Numbered from the stretch's first letter, positions 11,518 through 23,977 are shown. The stretch is DNA of 64,000 bases from Dermanyssus gallinae (GCA_003439945.1 QVRM01003902.1:194001-258000); one strand, 5' to 3'. Notes: generated by a model not told the origin, from the sequence alone. Translations and numbers: made by a program.

Positions 11518-13116
11518 AGCTCGATTTTCGAAATGCCTTTAACACCATTCGACGCGAGGTAATTCTCAATGAAGTGAAATCGAAAGTGCCCCAGTTTTTC
11601 CCATTTACATTGCAGAGCTACAGCAAGCCATCGCTACTATCTTGGGCCGATAAGGAACCTCTCCTTTCATCCAACGGTGTACAACAGGGCGATCCGCTCG
11701 GCCCCGCTCTGTTTAGTATTGGAATCTCTGAGTTAGTGACCCGTATGGACAGTACATTAAACGTCTGGTATCTGGACGACGCCACCTTGGGAGGCCCAGT
11801 AAACTCAGTTGTCAGTGACATTCTCAATGTTTTAAGGTTTGCAGACGAAGGAGGACTGGAATTTAATCCATCTAAATGCGAAATCATCGTCGTAGGCGGA
11901 GATTCCCACTAGCAGGGCGAAATGTTCAGAACCATCGAAAACATCTTGCCCGGATCGAAGAGAGTTAATCTGACGGACCTGGAAATTCTAGGTGCACCGA
12001 TTGGAGCTCGAAGAATTTTTGAGACGATTACAGTTAAGCGCAACGCGCTTTTGCGGATCAAACCCCGCCTCATCGCAATGCACCCGCAGGCAGCTCTTTG
12101 TCTCTGGAGATATAGTTTAAGCTCGCCAAGGCTGAATTACATCCTGCGGACCTCCCCAGCGAGCAACGAGCGGGCCGGCCTGCAGGACTTTGACGACACC
12201 GCAAGGGAAATTCTAGGCGAAGTTCTGAACGTCACTCTGACTGACCATACCTGGCAAAGGGTAACCCCTCCCCTTAGGGAAGGGGGGCTTGGCATTAGGT
12301 CCGTGACGGAGCTTGCGCCCGTATGTTATGCAGCTTCGCTACTAGAATTTGCACAACTCGCTGGGACCCTCGTCGAGCCTAATATTCGTCTTGTAATACA
12401 AGTGACGAATGACAAGGCCGAGCTAGCTGCAAGGTACGTCATAGGCCCTGGTCCCTGGGAGGAGCGCCCTACACAGCATACGTTTGACGGTTATAGGTGC
12501 AACATTGTGGTTGAAGTATGAAGTCTTGTCGATAGCATGCAATCCTCCACGGAGAGAGCGGTTTTTATAGCCGCCCGAGACACCTTTAGTAGCGGATACC
12601 TAAGGGCTCTACCCTCGCCGCAGCTGGGCACCATGCTGGACAATACCTCCTTCCGCATGGTAACAGCGCTCCGAATTGGAGCTCCCATATGCGAGTCATA
12701 CACCTGCTCAGCCTGTGGGACGCCTGTAGAGAGTCACGGCCTTCACCCCCTGAGCTGCATCAAAAGCCAAGGAAGAGCCGCTAGGCACGCGGAACTTAAC
12801 TCGATCATAAGGAGAGAAAAAAGATGAAAGTAAAGGGACTTAGAATCCAGATACCACGTCGTGCCTATCGCTATGGAAACACTAGGTCCCGCTAGTAAAG
12901 GCACAAGAAGATTCATTAAAGAGCTTGGCGAGCGGATGCAGGAGAACACAGGCGACCGACGAGAGAGCGAGTTCCTGCGGCAGTTGCTCTCGCTGGCCGT
13001 ATGCAGAGGTAACGCTGCCTATATAATCGGGTCAATGTTTTGAGAGGAAGAGACTGCTACCGAGATATAAAATTATATATTAATACATGTTCATACCTCA
13101 CAATTGTATGATCGGC
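11518..13116 (+). pseudogene. YLDD/RLE-family retrotransposon, copy A
   Basis: This is a 5'-truncated non-LTR retrotransposon. It opens inside the reverse transcriptase with LDFRNAFNTIRREV (motif A), then GVQQGDPLGPALFSIGI and the catalytic WYLDDATLGG near 11,770-11,800. Downstream are PSKCEIIVVGG, HPQAALCLWRYSLSSPRLNY, LREGGLGIRS, LPSPQLGTMLD and a Cys/His cluster (CSACG...HPLSC). The frame is held throughout but has in-frame stops at 11,910 and 12,519. A deletion near 12,830 removes the PD...WD endonuclease core, joining directly to VPIAMETLGP and LLSLAVCRGNAA. The 3' end has CCTCACAATTGTA at about 13,096 followed by a TAA tail. It is a dead copy. Confidence 0.85.
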
Positions 13117-13134
13117 AATAAACAATAATAAAAA

Positions 13135-13198
<64 letters not shown>
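13117..13198. repeat. (TAA)n array between retroelement copies A and B
   Basis: The 3' tail of copy A runs into a TAA array that immediately precedes copy B. Confidence 0.95.
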
Positions 13199-13202
<4 letters not shown>

Positions 13203-14230
13203 GTGAAGTCCTAAACGTCAATTTGGAAGACAACACCTGGCAGAGAGCAAGTCTCCCAATACGTGAAGGTGGTCTGGGAATACGAAGTGCTATTGACCTA
13301 GCTCTTGTCTGCTACGCTGCTTCACTGATCCGATTTGGTCCGGTCGCAGCCTCGTTAGTGGAGGAGGCAGTTCGACCACAAATAAAAAATGAAACTAGTA
13401 AAGCGCGGGATACCATTAGAACCATGCTGGACCCGGGGCCTTTGGAAGAATATCCCAGCCAATATAACCTCGATGAGCTCAAAAGCAAAAAAAAGAGCAG
13501 GGAGATCTTAGAGGGGCTTGTTACCCAGAGAGACCGCGCCTTATTCTTAGCGGCACAAGATAACTTCAGTGGGGGTTGGCTTAAAGCCTTACCCTCACCT
13601 CAGCTTGGCACCATGCTGGATCCCAACCATTTCCGCATGATGTCAGCACTTAGAATCGGCGCCCCCGTCTGCGAGCCGTTTCAGTGCAAACTGTGTGGAG
13701 AGACGGTAGATTCCAGTGGCCTACACCCATTGAGTTGCCCGAAGAGTGCCGGTAGATCCTCCAGACATGCTGAACTAAACAAGGTCATTATAAGGTCTCT
13801 TAGGAAAGCCGGTATACCATCTACACTTGAACCGAGAGGTTTAGTGCCCGCTGGCGAAGAAGGACCTGATGGGGTGACCATTGCATTATGGTCTCATGGG
13901 AAGTCCCTTGCTTGGGATGCAACGGTTTCGTGCACCACCGCGGCTTCCTATTTACACCACAGCTCAGTTGAGCCGGGGTGGGTGGCAAAGCATGCGGAAG
14001 CCAGAAAACGCGTTAAATACACTGGACTGGAAACAAGATATACTTTCGTGCCTATTGCCATGGAGACGCTAGGACCAATCAGCAAGGGAACCGAAGCATT
14101 TCTCAAAGATTTGAGTAAGCGAATTCAGGAGGTCACAAGCGACCAAAGAGAGGGTCAATTCTTGAGGCAAGCGTTGTCTTTGGCCGTTTGCAGAGGAAAC
14201 GCGGCATCTATTTTAGGCGCCATGGAGTGA
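13199..14230 (+). CDS. YLDD/RLE-family retrotransposon, copy B (C-terminal half, uninterrupted)
   Basis: The frame is open from the TAA junction to TGA at 14,228-14,230, about 340 codons with no native start, so it is a 5'-truncated ORF. Domains in order, counting from 13,223: LPIREGGLGIRS; LPSPQLGTMLDPNHFRMMSA; a C-x2-C-x9-H-x3-C cluster starting at about residue 155; and a restriction-like endonuclease signature with D216 (GPDGV) and D232 (WDATV). The usual R/K before PD is G here. Then come VPIAMETLGP and RQALSLAVCRGNAASILGAM. Established: a Cys/His cluster followed by an R/KPD...D nuclease is the arrangement of R2-type non-LTR elements. Inferred: this is a cousin of that group. The long uninterrupted frame suggests recent insertion. 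Confidence 0.85.
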
Positions 14231-14297
14231 AATAATTATTTAAAGAATTTGCAATAATACGTTCAGACCTCACAATTGTAACATTATTTAGCATGTA
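14231..14297 (+). mobile_element. Copy B 3' UTR
   Basis: It contains CCTCACAATTGTA at about 14,268, the same block at nearly the same distance from the TAA tail as in copies A, C (as CCCACAATTGTA) and the copy at 30.1 kb. Confidence 0.7.
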
Positions 14298-14567
<270 letters not shown>

Positions 14568-14599
<32 letters not shown>

Positions 14600-14690
14600 T
14601 GTGGAAATAAATGTAAGTAATTTAAATATATGAAACAATATATACACTGTGTATATAAATGTAAGTAATTAAAATATATAAAACAATATA
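14568..14690. repeat. (TA)n and a duplicated 50-bp AT-rich unit
   Basis: (TA)n at 14,568-14,598 is followed by two copies of a unit containing ATAAATGTAAGTAATT. The TA at 14,689-14,690 is one side of the target duplication of the adjacent Tc1-like element. Confidence 0.7.
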
Positions 14691-14905
14691 AAGTGTGTTG
14701 CAAAAAATTAGCAACTCATGTTTTTTGGTGATAATTTCGGCTTGGCTTATTTGAATAGCTGAAATGAATTGAATAAATGAAATTTTAAGCGCATGATTTA
14801 CATGACGAAACACGAGTATGGTGTTTATTTCGTTGCAATCTCACAATTGGTTCATACAAAAAATAAAAAAGTGTGAAAAAACAGTGTTGTAAAATATTAG
14901 CAACA
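14691..14905 (+). repeat. Tc1-like left inverted repeat (IR/DR)
   Basis: The left arm contains the outer direct repeat at 14,697-14,716 and a related inner copy near 14,883. It matches the right arm in inverted orientation. Confidence 0.85.
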
Positions 14906-15953
14906 ATAACGCCTTACGGCGTATTCGATTTTTAGCAGGGCTGTATGACTTATTTGATACTACATATTCTATTCTGGAAACGGGTTTTCGTCCCTTCTTC
15001 TGAATCAAATCGTAAACTTGGTCTTTCATGGAGTTAATGAGCTGTTGTAAGTACGAAAGTGGAATATTAGTCCATGCTTGCTGGACAGCTTCTTTGAGGT
15101 CCGACAAATTATCATATTATCGACCCTTGGCGTAAATCTGCTTTACCAAATGTCCTCAAAGATTTTCGATGGGATTCAGGTCTGGACTCAATGCCGGCCA
15201 GTCAAAAAGTGGCACTCCTTGTTCTTGAAAAAAGGCTATAGTGCTAGCCGAGGTATGAAACGTGGCGCTGTCTTGTTGAAAAACTGCGTCAGGTCCCCCA
15301 ATTCTTCTGAAATGGGCTTCTAACTGGGAACCGACGATACGCTGGTACTTATCGGAATTGTTTCGGCCCACAATCGCGACTAGATCGGACTTCCCATTAT
15401 ATCCAAACGTGCCCTAATATTTCACAGAACCACCACCGGCCACACGTTTCGAGAACCATTTAGGTTCCTTCCGTAAGTCGTGCCAATAGTACTGACAGCC
15501 GTCAGGGCCATCGAGATTAAATTTCTTTTCATCTGAGAAGACGATGTTTTCCACTCGTTATCCCAAGTTTGGTATCTATGCGAAAATTCACGCCGTGCGA
15601 CAATGTGCTTCGGTTGCAGTCGCGGCGTAAGCTTCCTTTTCGTGTATCGCACGTTTTGTCAGAACTTAACACTCGGTACACTGTGGATCGGTGCACTGGC
15701 ACTCCCAAAGTAGTCCTGATCCTGGAAGATGACATTTGGTCATGAGGATCCTTCGCCGATCTCGAATAGTCAAAACTGGCTTACGCCCACTGTTAGATCT
15801 GCACCTTTGGTTCACTCCAGGGTGTAAGAACCTGCTGATGGTGCTCTTATGCCGTTCTAATCTGGTTGTTATAGCAGTTACTGTATGACCGAACTCAGCA
15901 TATGCCTTAATTCTTGTCTTTTCGTTATCCGAGAGATCCTTTGTACAACCCAT
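14880..15953 (-). pseudogene. Tc1-like transposase pseudogene
   Basis: It starts at ATG 15,953 (MGCTKDLSDNEKTRIKAYAE) with an N-terminal helix-turn-helix region. Catalytic regions are visible: FSDEKKFNLDGPDG (first Asp), FQQDSATFHT (second Asp) and ALSPDLNPIENL (third acidic residue, Glu), a DDE layout. The reading frame shifts at least three times between about 15,740 and 15,560. In-frame stops include a TAG after GGGSVKY and a TGA after PIENL, both at positions where the family has Trp (single-base TGG changes). The C-terminal piece DLKEAVQQAWTNIP is back in the original frame. Expected intact length is about 340 residues. Confidence 0.88.
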
Positions 15954-16099
15954 GGTTTAAACATACGCTTCGCCGTTAGCTTGGAAGTTAGCTGTAGAAT
16001 ATTTTGCAGCTATAGAACGATTGATTTAGCTAGACAATATTCCTGACATTTGATCCCCGGGATCGAATATCAGCTGTAATCCTTTACAAACAAGAGCTG

Positions 16100-16312
16100 T
16101 GTTGTTAGCACGTTATTGTTGCTAATATTTTGTAACACTGTTTTTCACACTTTTTTTATGTTTTGTATGAACCGATTGAGATTGCAACGAAATTAACACC
16201 ATACTCGTGTTTCGTCATGTACATCATGCGCTTAAAATTTCAAGCCATTCAAATAAACCAAGCCGAAATTATCACCAAAAAACATGAATTGCTAATTTTT
16301 TGCAACACACTT
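16100..16312 (-). repeat. Tc1-like right inverted repeat (IR/DR)
   Basis: The right arm mirrors the left arm, including the inner repeat near 16,120-16,135. A short TGAATTGAATAAA-type stretch present on the left is missing here, so the arms are not identical. Confidence 0.85.
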
Positions 16313-16749
16313 TATATATATATATATATATATATATAAAGTGTACATCAAGATAAAAACTAAAGACATTTTCTAGAATATAATAAAATGCCAAATAGGC
16401 ATATTTTGTTCGCTTTATTGTAATTAGTTTTGACGCAATGGAGGCCGCGTTTAGCTTATTTTAGACTGAGAATATTTAGGCCGCCTGCAACTGAACAGAG
16501 CGCTAAATGTCCTCGTCATGAATTCAAGTAGGGACCTAATAAGAGCAAATAAATTTAGTAAAGCGGCTTTTGACAAAAAATACTGTCCTGCACTACCCAA
16601 TTTGTGTCGACCTGCTATCTGTAGACTTTAAATGTATGTTGAAAGCTAACCAGTAAATTTTAATTTCTTGCCTTTAAGTATTTTTTATCTAGCCAGTGCT
16701 AATTCTAAGCAGACGCAATATGTATGTTCTACTGGTGGAACAGTCAGAT

Positions 16750-17720
16750 TGCCCCCGCCAGAGCTGGTACTCTTTGAAGAAATTTCAGCCTTTATCTTCG
16801 AGCACCAGGCCCAGATGCGGTCCCTTAGCATGCAGTGTGCCTACTCCTAAAGAACCATCCAACGGTATTCAAACGCATGATGGACACAATTTATACCAGC
16901 GGGGATTATTCTAAGTCTTGGAAAACAGCACATCTGACCCGTATTCCGAAAGCCGGTAAACCACAAGGACCTCCTTAGCGTACCGCTCTATAAATATGCT
17001 TTCCTGTTTATGCAAGGCAGCTGAGCACGTTATCAATGGACGACTAGTTACAGATCCAGATGACAAGAAGGCGCTGTCAGAAAACCAGCATGATTTTCGC
17101 GCCGGACACTCCACACATTCGGCTATCAGCAAAGCGTAGCTGAAACACACAGAAATTCACCGCTAGCAGACCAGTCGCACTGTCTGGCCGTCCTTATAGA
17201 AGACAAAAATGCGTTTAATACGCTTTCGTGGGACTCGATAAACCAAGCACTTGGAAACAAAGGCGTGTTCCACTACCTACCACGATTCCTAGCGTCTTAC
17301 CTAAAAGACCAAGCATCTACATACGCAGGCGTGGACTACGCAATCCCCCCAGGGTCGCTCAAGGATATGTTCTGGAATCAACCCTGTGGAATATAACCTA
17401 CGATGGAGTACTTAGACGACCGGACGAAGGGCACACTAATCAGTCGAACAGACACCCTAAGAAAATGGATCAACAATGGGAAGCAATCCAGCCGGACCAT
17501 GCTTGATACTAAACAAAATCAATACTCCCTGATCTCAAAAAATGATACAGCCTTAAAAACGGCTTGCTTACCTACATACTTGCGCAATTGCTAATGGGCC
17601 ACGGTGGCTTCTTTCAGCAATACCTACACCGCATTTGTAAAACTGACTCCCCTTTTTGCCGTATTTGCGTCGTCTCCGAGGCAAAAATAACCGCCACACA
17701 AATTCGAGCAGCCTAAGAGT
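16750..17720 (+). pseudogene. R1-like reverse transcriptase relic (a)
   Basis: Plus-strand pieces line up with an R1-type ORF2: KSWKTAHLTRIPKAGKPQGP (motif 1 region), then after broken frames LAVLIEDKNAFNTLSWDSIN (motif A, where the catalytic Asp is kept), GNKGVFHYLPRFLASYLKDQ, and in another frame LWNITYDGVLRR. The catalytic ADD block is not recognisable. Near 17,596 LMGHGGFFQQYLHRICKTDS matches the zinc-finger approach of the C-terminus. There is an internal deletion and multiple frameshifts. Confidence 0.75.
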
Positions 17721-18338
17721 CATCCTGGAGACTTTCAACAGGAAGAGGGTTCCCTTTTATCTACGAAAGCTTATATCAAATTATCTACATGACAGGGCAA
17801 TCCAATCACACGCGTCCATTTTTAACATGACTGCAGGGGTGCCACGAGGCTCCATACTTGGCGCCCTACTATGGGTTATAACCCTCGACGACGTGCTGCG
17901 GTTGAGGGCCCCCCCCCCCCCCCCCCGGCGGTAACCTCGTTGTCTACGCTGACGACCTCGTCCTAACCGTTCAGACTCGGACCGCGGACCTGCTGCTAAA
18001 CGAATTTCTCGCCGACGTCGCCCGCTGGATGCAAGGGCCTCAGGTACTCTTGGCGGACCGCAGGAAAATGCTCTGCCCTTCACCTCCATCTAGACTCGAC
18101 ACACCCCGGAGCACACCGTGCTGAGGTGTCCATCATAGGCGCAAGCATAATGGAGCTTTTAAGGAACCAGCCAGCTCATGACCTACAGGACATTATTAAG
18201 AAAATTACGGAATCAGCATCACACTGGATAGAAGTGTCGCAAGTTTTCAAGAACATACTGCAGAAGAAGACAAGGGTCGCCCTTCAAGTTCGCTTGCGTC
18301 TCTCCGAGGCTCCCGGAGAACACACCCGCCAGAAGTAA
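17700..18338 (+). pseudogene. R1-like reverse transcriptase relic (b)
   Basis: A second R1-like piece follows directly. It reads FNRKRVPFYLRKLISNYLHD, NMTAGVPRGSILGALLWVIT and LDDVLRL, then a run of 18 C (17,909-17,926) breaks the frame. After it comes NLVVYADDLVLTVQTRTADL with the intact YADD. A deletion at about 18,055-18,085 then joins to the C-terminal PEHTVLRCP zinc-cluster end and a terminal tail ending with TAA near 18,336-18,338. The 3' UTR follows. Confidence 0.78.
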
Positions 18339-18535
18339 TAGACTCGCCCTCCTGTGACTGTTTGATGTTATGCGGAAGCAGTTTCCAGTCAGACGGGGGG
18401 ACGGGGACATGACTGGTTTTTAGTGGCTTGAAGTCCCACACTACCGGCCCGCGCTTGCAGGGAGTTCCCCTGCTGCGGTGTCCGTGTGTGCAACCGCATT
18501 TTCCAATTAGTTCTAAAAAAAGTTTAAGTGGCATA
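18339..18535 (+). mobile_element. R1-like 3' UTR
   Basis: It contains GGTTTTTAGTGGCTTGAAGT and CCCACACTACCGGCCCGC at 18,414-18,454, the clearest plus-strand example of the tract shared by R1-like copies here. It ends near an A-rich stretch at 18,515-18,525. Confidence 0.65.
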
Positions 18536-21500
18536 TAAATATATATATATATTTATATTACTAGCGTATTACCGATATCAAATCGAATTTGTTTCTGGCA
18601 TAATTTCAAAACAGCAAACATTTAACCATACTACATGTGCATATTAAGTAACAAACTATCTTATATATATATACATACGTGAAATACAAATTCAGACACG
18701 GTGGAGGTGATTGCGCCAGCTTTCAGGCAAGTAATATTGCAATTATTTTTAGCGATTTTTGAGCACATCATATGTTTGCATTAACTTTCCGGTCTTTAAT
18801 CTGACGAGCATGCAACCTCGCAAAAAGCATAATTGTTTGTATATACTAGAGTGCAACACATCTGACCGGAAGGCGATCTAAATATTCGATATTTAGGTGC
18901 TACGAATTAATATTTCTAAAAAAATAAAATAAACTAATTTTATTCGGCGTGTCAGTTTTAGCTATCTGAACTCATTTGACATCACATACTAGGATGTGTT
19001 ATCGTGGCCGGAAAGTATAACGCGTGTTCTATTGCACATAAATGCTCTTCCGATGTGCGCATTTTTACAGTTGTTCCCTGCATGTTACTAGATCCTTCCA
19101 CACCCAGGCAACGCACAACGGAATGTTCAGTCGTTTTTCCTGCGTCTTGCTGCTTGACTAGCACATATTCGGCCTAAACAGTTTTAACAACAACCGTTGG
19201 TAACTTTCTATTCTACGGCACTAAGAATCGTGGTCCTTAGTTGGTACTGTCTAGTATACCGTTTCCAATGACAAAAAATTCCACCCTGGGATGGAGAGGA
19301 AAACGACTGTCGAGCCGATTTTTTCCTAAACGGCCCTAAACTGCACGGGGCGTTGGCTAGCACACAAGACACTACGTGATTATCTCCTAGACTGCTTTAC
19401 ACGACTGACTCGTCGCTTCTTGAGACGGCTTTTACGATTACATATATATATACAATGAAGACGAGTTGGGAGTCTGTGGCAGCGTTTGTAACCGGCGCGT
19501 GTAACCGAAAAAAGGGCACGGTTGCTTTAGCTATCAGGAGTTCACCAAGTGAGCTCCTACGAACGAATTGCTATGATGACAATATTGCCATAATACACAA
19601 TGGTTATCCATATATATATATATATATATATAAATATCTATAATTCTTGCACAAAATAAAACTTGTCAAGTGTAGCGGCTTACTTACTTGTTCGTCTTGT
19701 AGTCGTTTATCCAGGATTAGAAGTTATATTCAATGGTAATAGGGATGCCAACTATAGTGGGGCTGGTGATGATGAGTGTAGAATGCTGGCCGTCATCAAC
19801 ACTGGCTTCTTTGCGGAGAGATCTTGGTTTGATTGCTTCGACACAAGGAAATTTCAAACAAAAGGTATTATCTGGAAAAATTACACCATCAGTTACTAGG
19901 GTACATGAGCATAGGCCGATAATCTTTTTCTCCCTCAAACGATATGATTGAGCGGCTTAAAATGGCTACACGCAAATCCTTGGCCGCACACAATCCGAAA
20001 AGAGGGCACACACAGCTACGCACTACTATCACGGTAACGAATTTAGACGCAAATTAACCGCTGCAGCACCAGAAGCAGCAGCAGTAACAACAACACCATT
20101 AACAACAAACTACTCCGGGAAGAACAGAGCGAGACGAAGATCCTCAGGAACTGCGTGGAAGCATAGCGACGAAGCAAGGAGTAGAGGATTCGAGCGGCAG
20201 GACGTCAAAGGAAGACAGCAAAATAGGTTCAAATGATGACGACTGCGTCGCTGGGCTAAGCTGGTCCTACATCTATTCCGAGTCGACGCATTGGCGGTCA
20301 CGCATTGCGTCCCATCTCACTCACTTCACACGGTCCAATAGCAACAACAACCTCAACGGCAACAACAACTACTGAAACAGCAGTGGAAACACAGAACACA
20401 TATTTATGGTTTTATGGCAGCAGCAATACCAACAACGAGGGCGGAACGGAGACTAATCGAGAGTGCCTGACAGAGAGATAGAAAAATACCACAAACTATA
20501 GATAGGGTATGTGGCGAATCATTCACTGAGATGTCCGCTCGTTCAGCGGATAGCAGGAAGAGATGTGCTACTGCCACCACTATATCTGTACTTTCTCGTT
20601 TTTCGTCAGCAGGACATGTGTGGACAAGTAGCAGGACAGCCGGCAACGATCGAAGACTATAGAAACATTCCACGAGGACAGTCTATCATCGCAGACGCAT
20701 CAACGGCTCAAATGATCATCCCAGCTAGCGTAACGCATCATGCGCAACAATTGCCTAACCATGATTGCAGAACGACACTAATAAAATTGCGCTAAGAAAA
20801 TCGTCGAAGTATCGCTGAAGCACCATTACCCATACGCTGAATCCTGAGATGAAAGATGAATGACTTTTCGATAACGATTATATTTCCTCATGTACTTCGA
20901 CAAATGTGATCGCCCGAGAACAATAACTACGGTACAAGAAACCGTACAAGCTTGCACCACGCGCATCATTTAGAAGATATACGTTTCACATAAGTAGCAG
21001 GTCGACGCAAGACGTGGTTAGCGTCCTATAGTGTATTCCCAGTTAGAGACACCGACAGAAAAAAAAGTTTAACCACACAATACGATACAAACGCGCCTTT
21101 ATTAAATGGACTTTTTCCTTCGCAATATACGCCGACCACAAGGGCATGTGAATCTCTTAAGTGGATGAAGGATGCTCTTAAGCTTCACTTGGACAAGAAG
21201 CTATGTTTGGTTCTTCCCATTCTCATGGGTGGGGTAAAATAGATACCGCATTCATGCACGCCACGGTTGTCTCCCCGTGAGTATTTGGGCTAGCATAGCA
21301 TAGTACTAAGGTAGTTGTTCACTACAGGCGTGTACTATATATCCTAAAATGTTCTATGGGGAAGTATATCAAGCATATCCCTTTACCAGAGATGTTGGTA
21401 GACGTTTCGGAGAGTATTCGCTCGGGTATATAGTCCCGCCACGATGGAGCCAGCACAAAACGAGGTTGCGGTACGGGCCTTGCTTTTATTTATTTTTCTT

Positions 21501-23300
21501 AACTAGACCCTACCTTTGATTGTAAGTTAAATAATAAATATTAAGAAAGGTCGATATTTAAACATAGAGAGTATTTTGCCTAATATTTTAGAACAGGTGT
21601 TCTGGTTGTGAGGCGCAATTTTACACTTCAACTTATACATACAGACATACAAGGGAGAGACGGAAATGATGCATTTATCATCAAGGCTATTTGTGAAAAT
21701 TCTTGTCCGTATTTTCCTTTCCTGCAGAAACGTTTGCAACGTATTTCAGCGATAAAGTATTCGCTGTACTTTGCTATAAACGTACACAGATGTATCCAGA
21801 CATACGAGACGCAGCTATATATATATATATATATATACATATATCTAGCGCGTTTTGCCTATATCGACAACAGTTGGGCTTTTTAATTTTATTTTTATAG
21901 AAGTCCTAGTCCCTGTGAATGTCCAAAGAGATCGCAGTGATTTGCGCCCATGTGCATCATGCATTACTGAACCGTTCGAGATATAAAATGAAGTATTCTT
22001 CAAAGATGGATGCGATATTTCGATTAGTCTCAATAGTATTGGCACCTTTCCGGAGCTCGTATGTATACTTTATGTAGCACTGAAATACAAAACGGGCCAC
22101 TTTGCGTCGATCTTTAGACTTATTGAGAAATGTCTTCGGTAATATGCACAAAATATATGAAACTTAACGTCTAAATCCCAAAGCGCGTTCTCATTTACAA
22201 CAATTCAAGCTTTGCTGTGAGACGTAGTAAGCACGTTATTATATAAATGTGGCTCAGTTTTAAGAATAGTTAAGGAAACTTTTATTTTTATTAGGCAGTA
22301 ATATTGTCTGGTCATTGTGTACAACACCGGATACCAATAGATGTCAACGGAAAGTAGCGGAGGAGATCAAAGTAACATTTTTAACATTTTCAGCTTTGGT
22401 ATATCATGGTATCACAACAAGCAACGTCCAGGGAATATATATAAATATTTCTTTTTTAAGCGATTCATGTTAGTAAAATCTTAAGAACTGGCAAAATATC
22501 TTAGGAAGACACCGAAATTCATTTCAGTAAATGTGGTCGCATCAGATAGTAGGCTCACCACCAAAACCAGTAAACCAGTGAGTACTGTTTTGTGCTGCTT
22601 GCCAATTCGAGACCAACTGGGGTGTCTCTATACCGCACTACTAAACACACACACAATATATATATATATATATAGGGAGAGAGAGAATCTCTCATTTGCA
22701 CATGCAGTACATTGGCACGCTGAGCAAACCTACAAATAGTTCATGTGCATATAACAAACGCAGCTTTCCTATGTCATGTACAATTTGTCATTATTTATCT
22801 AGCTGCCAGTGGTCTATCTAAGAAATAAATGCATTCTCCTACTATTTTTGTCATCGGCGACATCCAACAAAATAAAGTTACTTATGAAATAAGCGGCGCT
22901 ACACATTATTTCAGCCAGAACAGTTTAACAATAGTGATTATGATATATACTCGTATGTGTGTGTTTGTGTGAAATTATATATGGTTTATTTCGCAATAAC
23001 ATTGCATTTCAAGATGGTACATAATTTCAATACAATTCATTCATTTTATTTTGATATTTGTGTGAAATTGTTCTTACGATATCGTAATAAAGAAAGGGCA
23101 CTTTCATTTTGGACAGTCCATCTATTCATTTACACAACACAACTGGTCGATTTATTCACTTATGTCATACAAGCTCACGCACGTCTCATAGCAGACGAAC
23201 ATAACTATAGATTGCTACTATTTACAATTGTTCAGCTCATGCGGCTAAATTTCCACGGGTAACAAAACATCGCAGCAAAGTCGGAAAGCGGTGAGTGAGG
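18536..23300. other. No convincing gene; AT-rich with triplet-rich patches
   Basis: (TA)n arrays lie near 18,540, 19,608, 21,816 and 22,656. At about 20,050-20,420 and 20,640-20,780 the base composition rises and CAG/AAC triplets recur, which could mark untranslated exons or regulatory DNA. None of the open frames has flanking splice sites or family resemblance that I can support. Confidence 0.4.
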
Positions 23301-23977
23301 CACGTATATGATGATGATCCAGTATGATGCGTTTTACCAGGCGTGGTCGCAGAGACAGATGTATCCAGACGGCCGCGCATTAGCCATAGTGAAAACGAAT
23401 ATCCCTTGCAACAAGATGCAAAGACAGTACCGACATAACTTCCTCTGGTACTTCTCTCTAGTTAAAAAAACAGCAGCAGCAGCACCATTAGCAGCAATAG
23501 CAATGGCGACAATAATATGCGCATACCTTTACAGCGTTTCTGTTATTCCAAGTTTGTATTGCTGGCGTTCGCTGCCTCGAACGGCTTCAAACACAAACTG
23601 CAACAGTCGCACAAACGAAAGTCGACTTTTACGGCCACTCCTACTCGGGCATGACTCCCCAAGCGATTCACCTCCGACTCGTTGAATGTAGTTGTTTAAA
23701 GGTTATTGAGATGCATTAATATAAATAGATAAACAACAGAGACTGGATCATGGTCATGATTTGCGTATGAGCTCAAATCCAATCACGATTGGTGCTCGTA
23801 CAATCAAGTCGTTGTTGTTCTGGCCTTTCCGGTACTGCTGTTGGACATTCATTTTCGTCGCTATTGTCGCTATTGGCAGTTTTTGTGTTGTTATTAGTGT
23901 TTCGGGCAGTTTACCGACATGGGAAAAGTGGTTATAAGACATAGAGCGATTCGCTGAATCCGAATGTGGTCGGCTCG
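23301..23977. other. Region 3' of RAD51; triplet-rich, no supported gene
   Basis: A plus-strand frame of 125 codons (23,308-23,685) includes a run of Ala from CAG/GCA triplets and a hydrophobic stretch but has no recognisable domain. The interval probably includes RAD51 3' untranslated sequence on the minus strand. Confidence 0.35.

Larger units (their letters stand above)
14691..16312 (-). mobile_element. Tc1-like DNA transposon with long inverted repeats
   Basis: Both ends begin AAGTGTGTTGCAAAAAATTA read inward, and the inverted match continues with a few differences and small indels for about 210 bp per side. It is flanked by TA (14,689-14,690 and 16,313-16,314), the usual Tc1/mariner target duplication. 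Each arm carries an outer block GTGTTGCAAAAAATTAGCAA and an inner related block GTGTTGTAAAATATTAGCAA, an IR/DR arrangement known from Sleeping Beauty-type elements. The 1,622-bp length is typical. The transposase inside is broken, so the copy is non-autonomous at best. Confidence 0.9.

Noticed and set aside
23308..23685. 125-codon plus-strand frame beside the RAD51 3' end
   Set aside because: Alanine run comes from GCA/CAG triplets; no family resemblance and no splice support.
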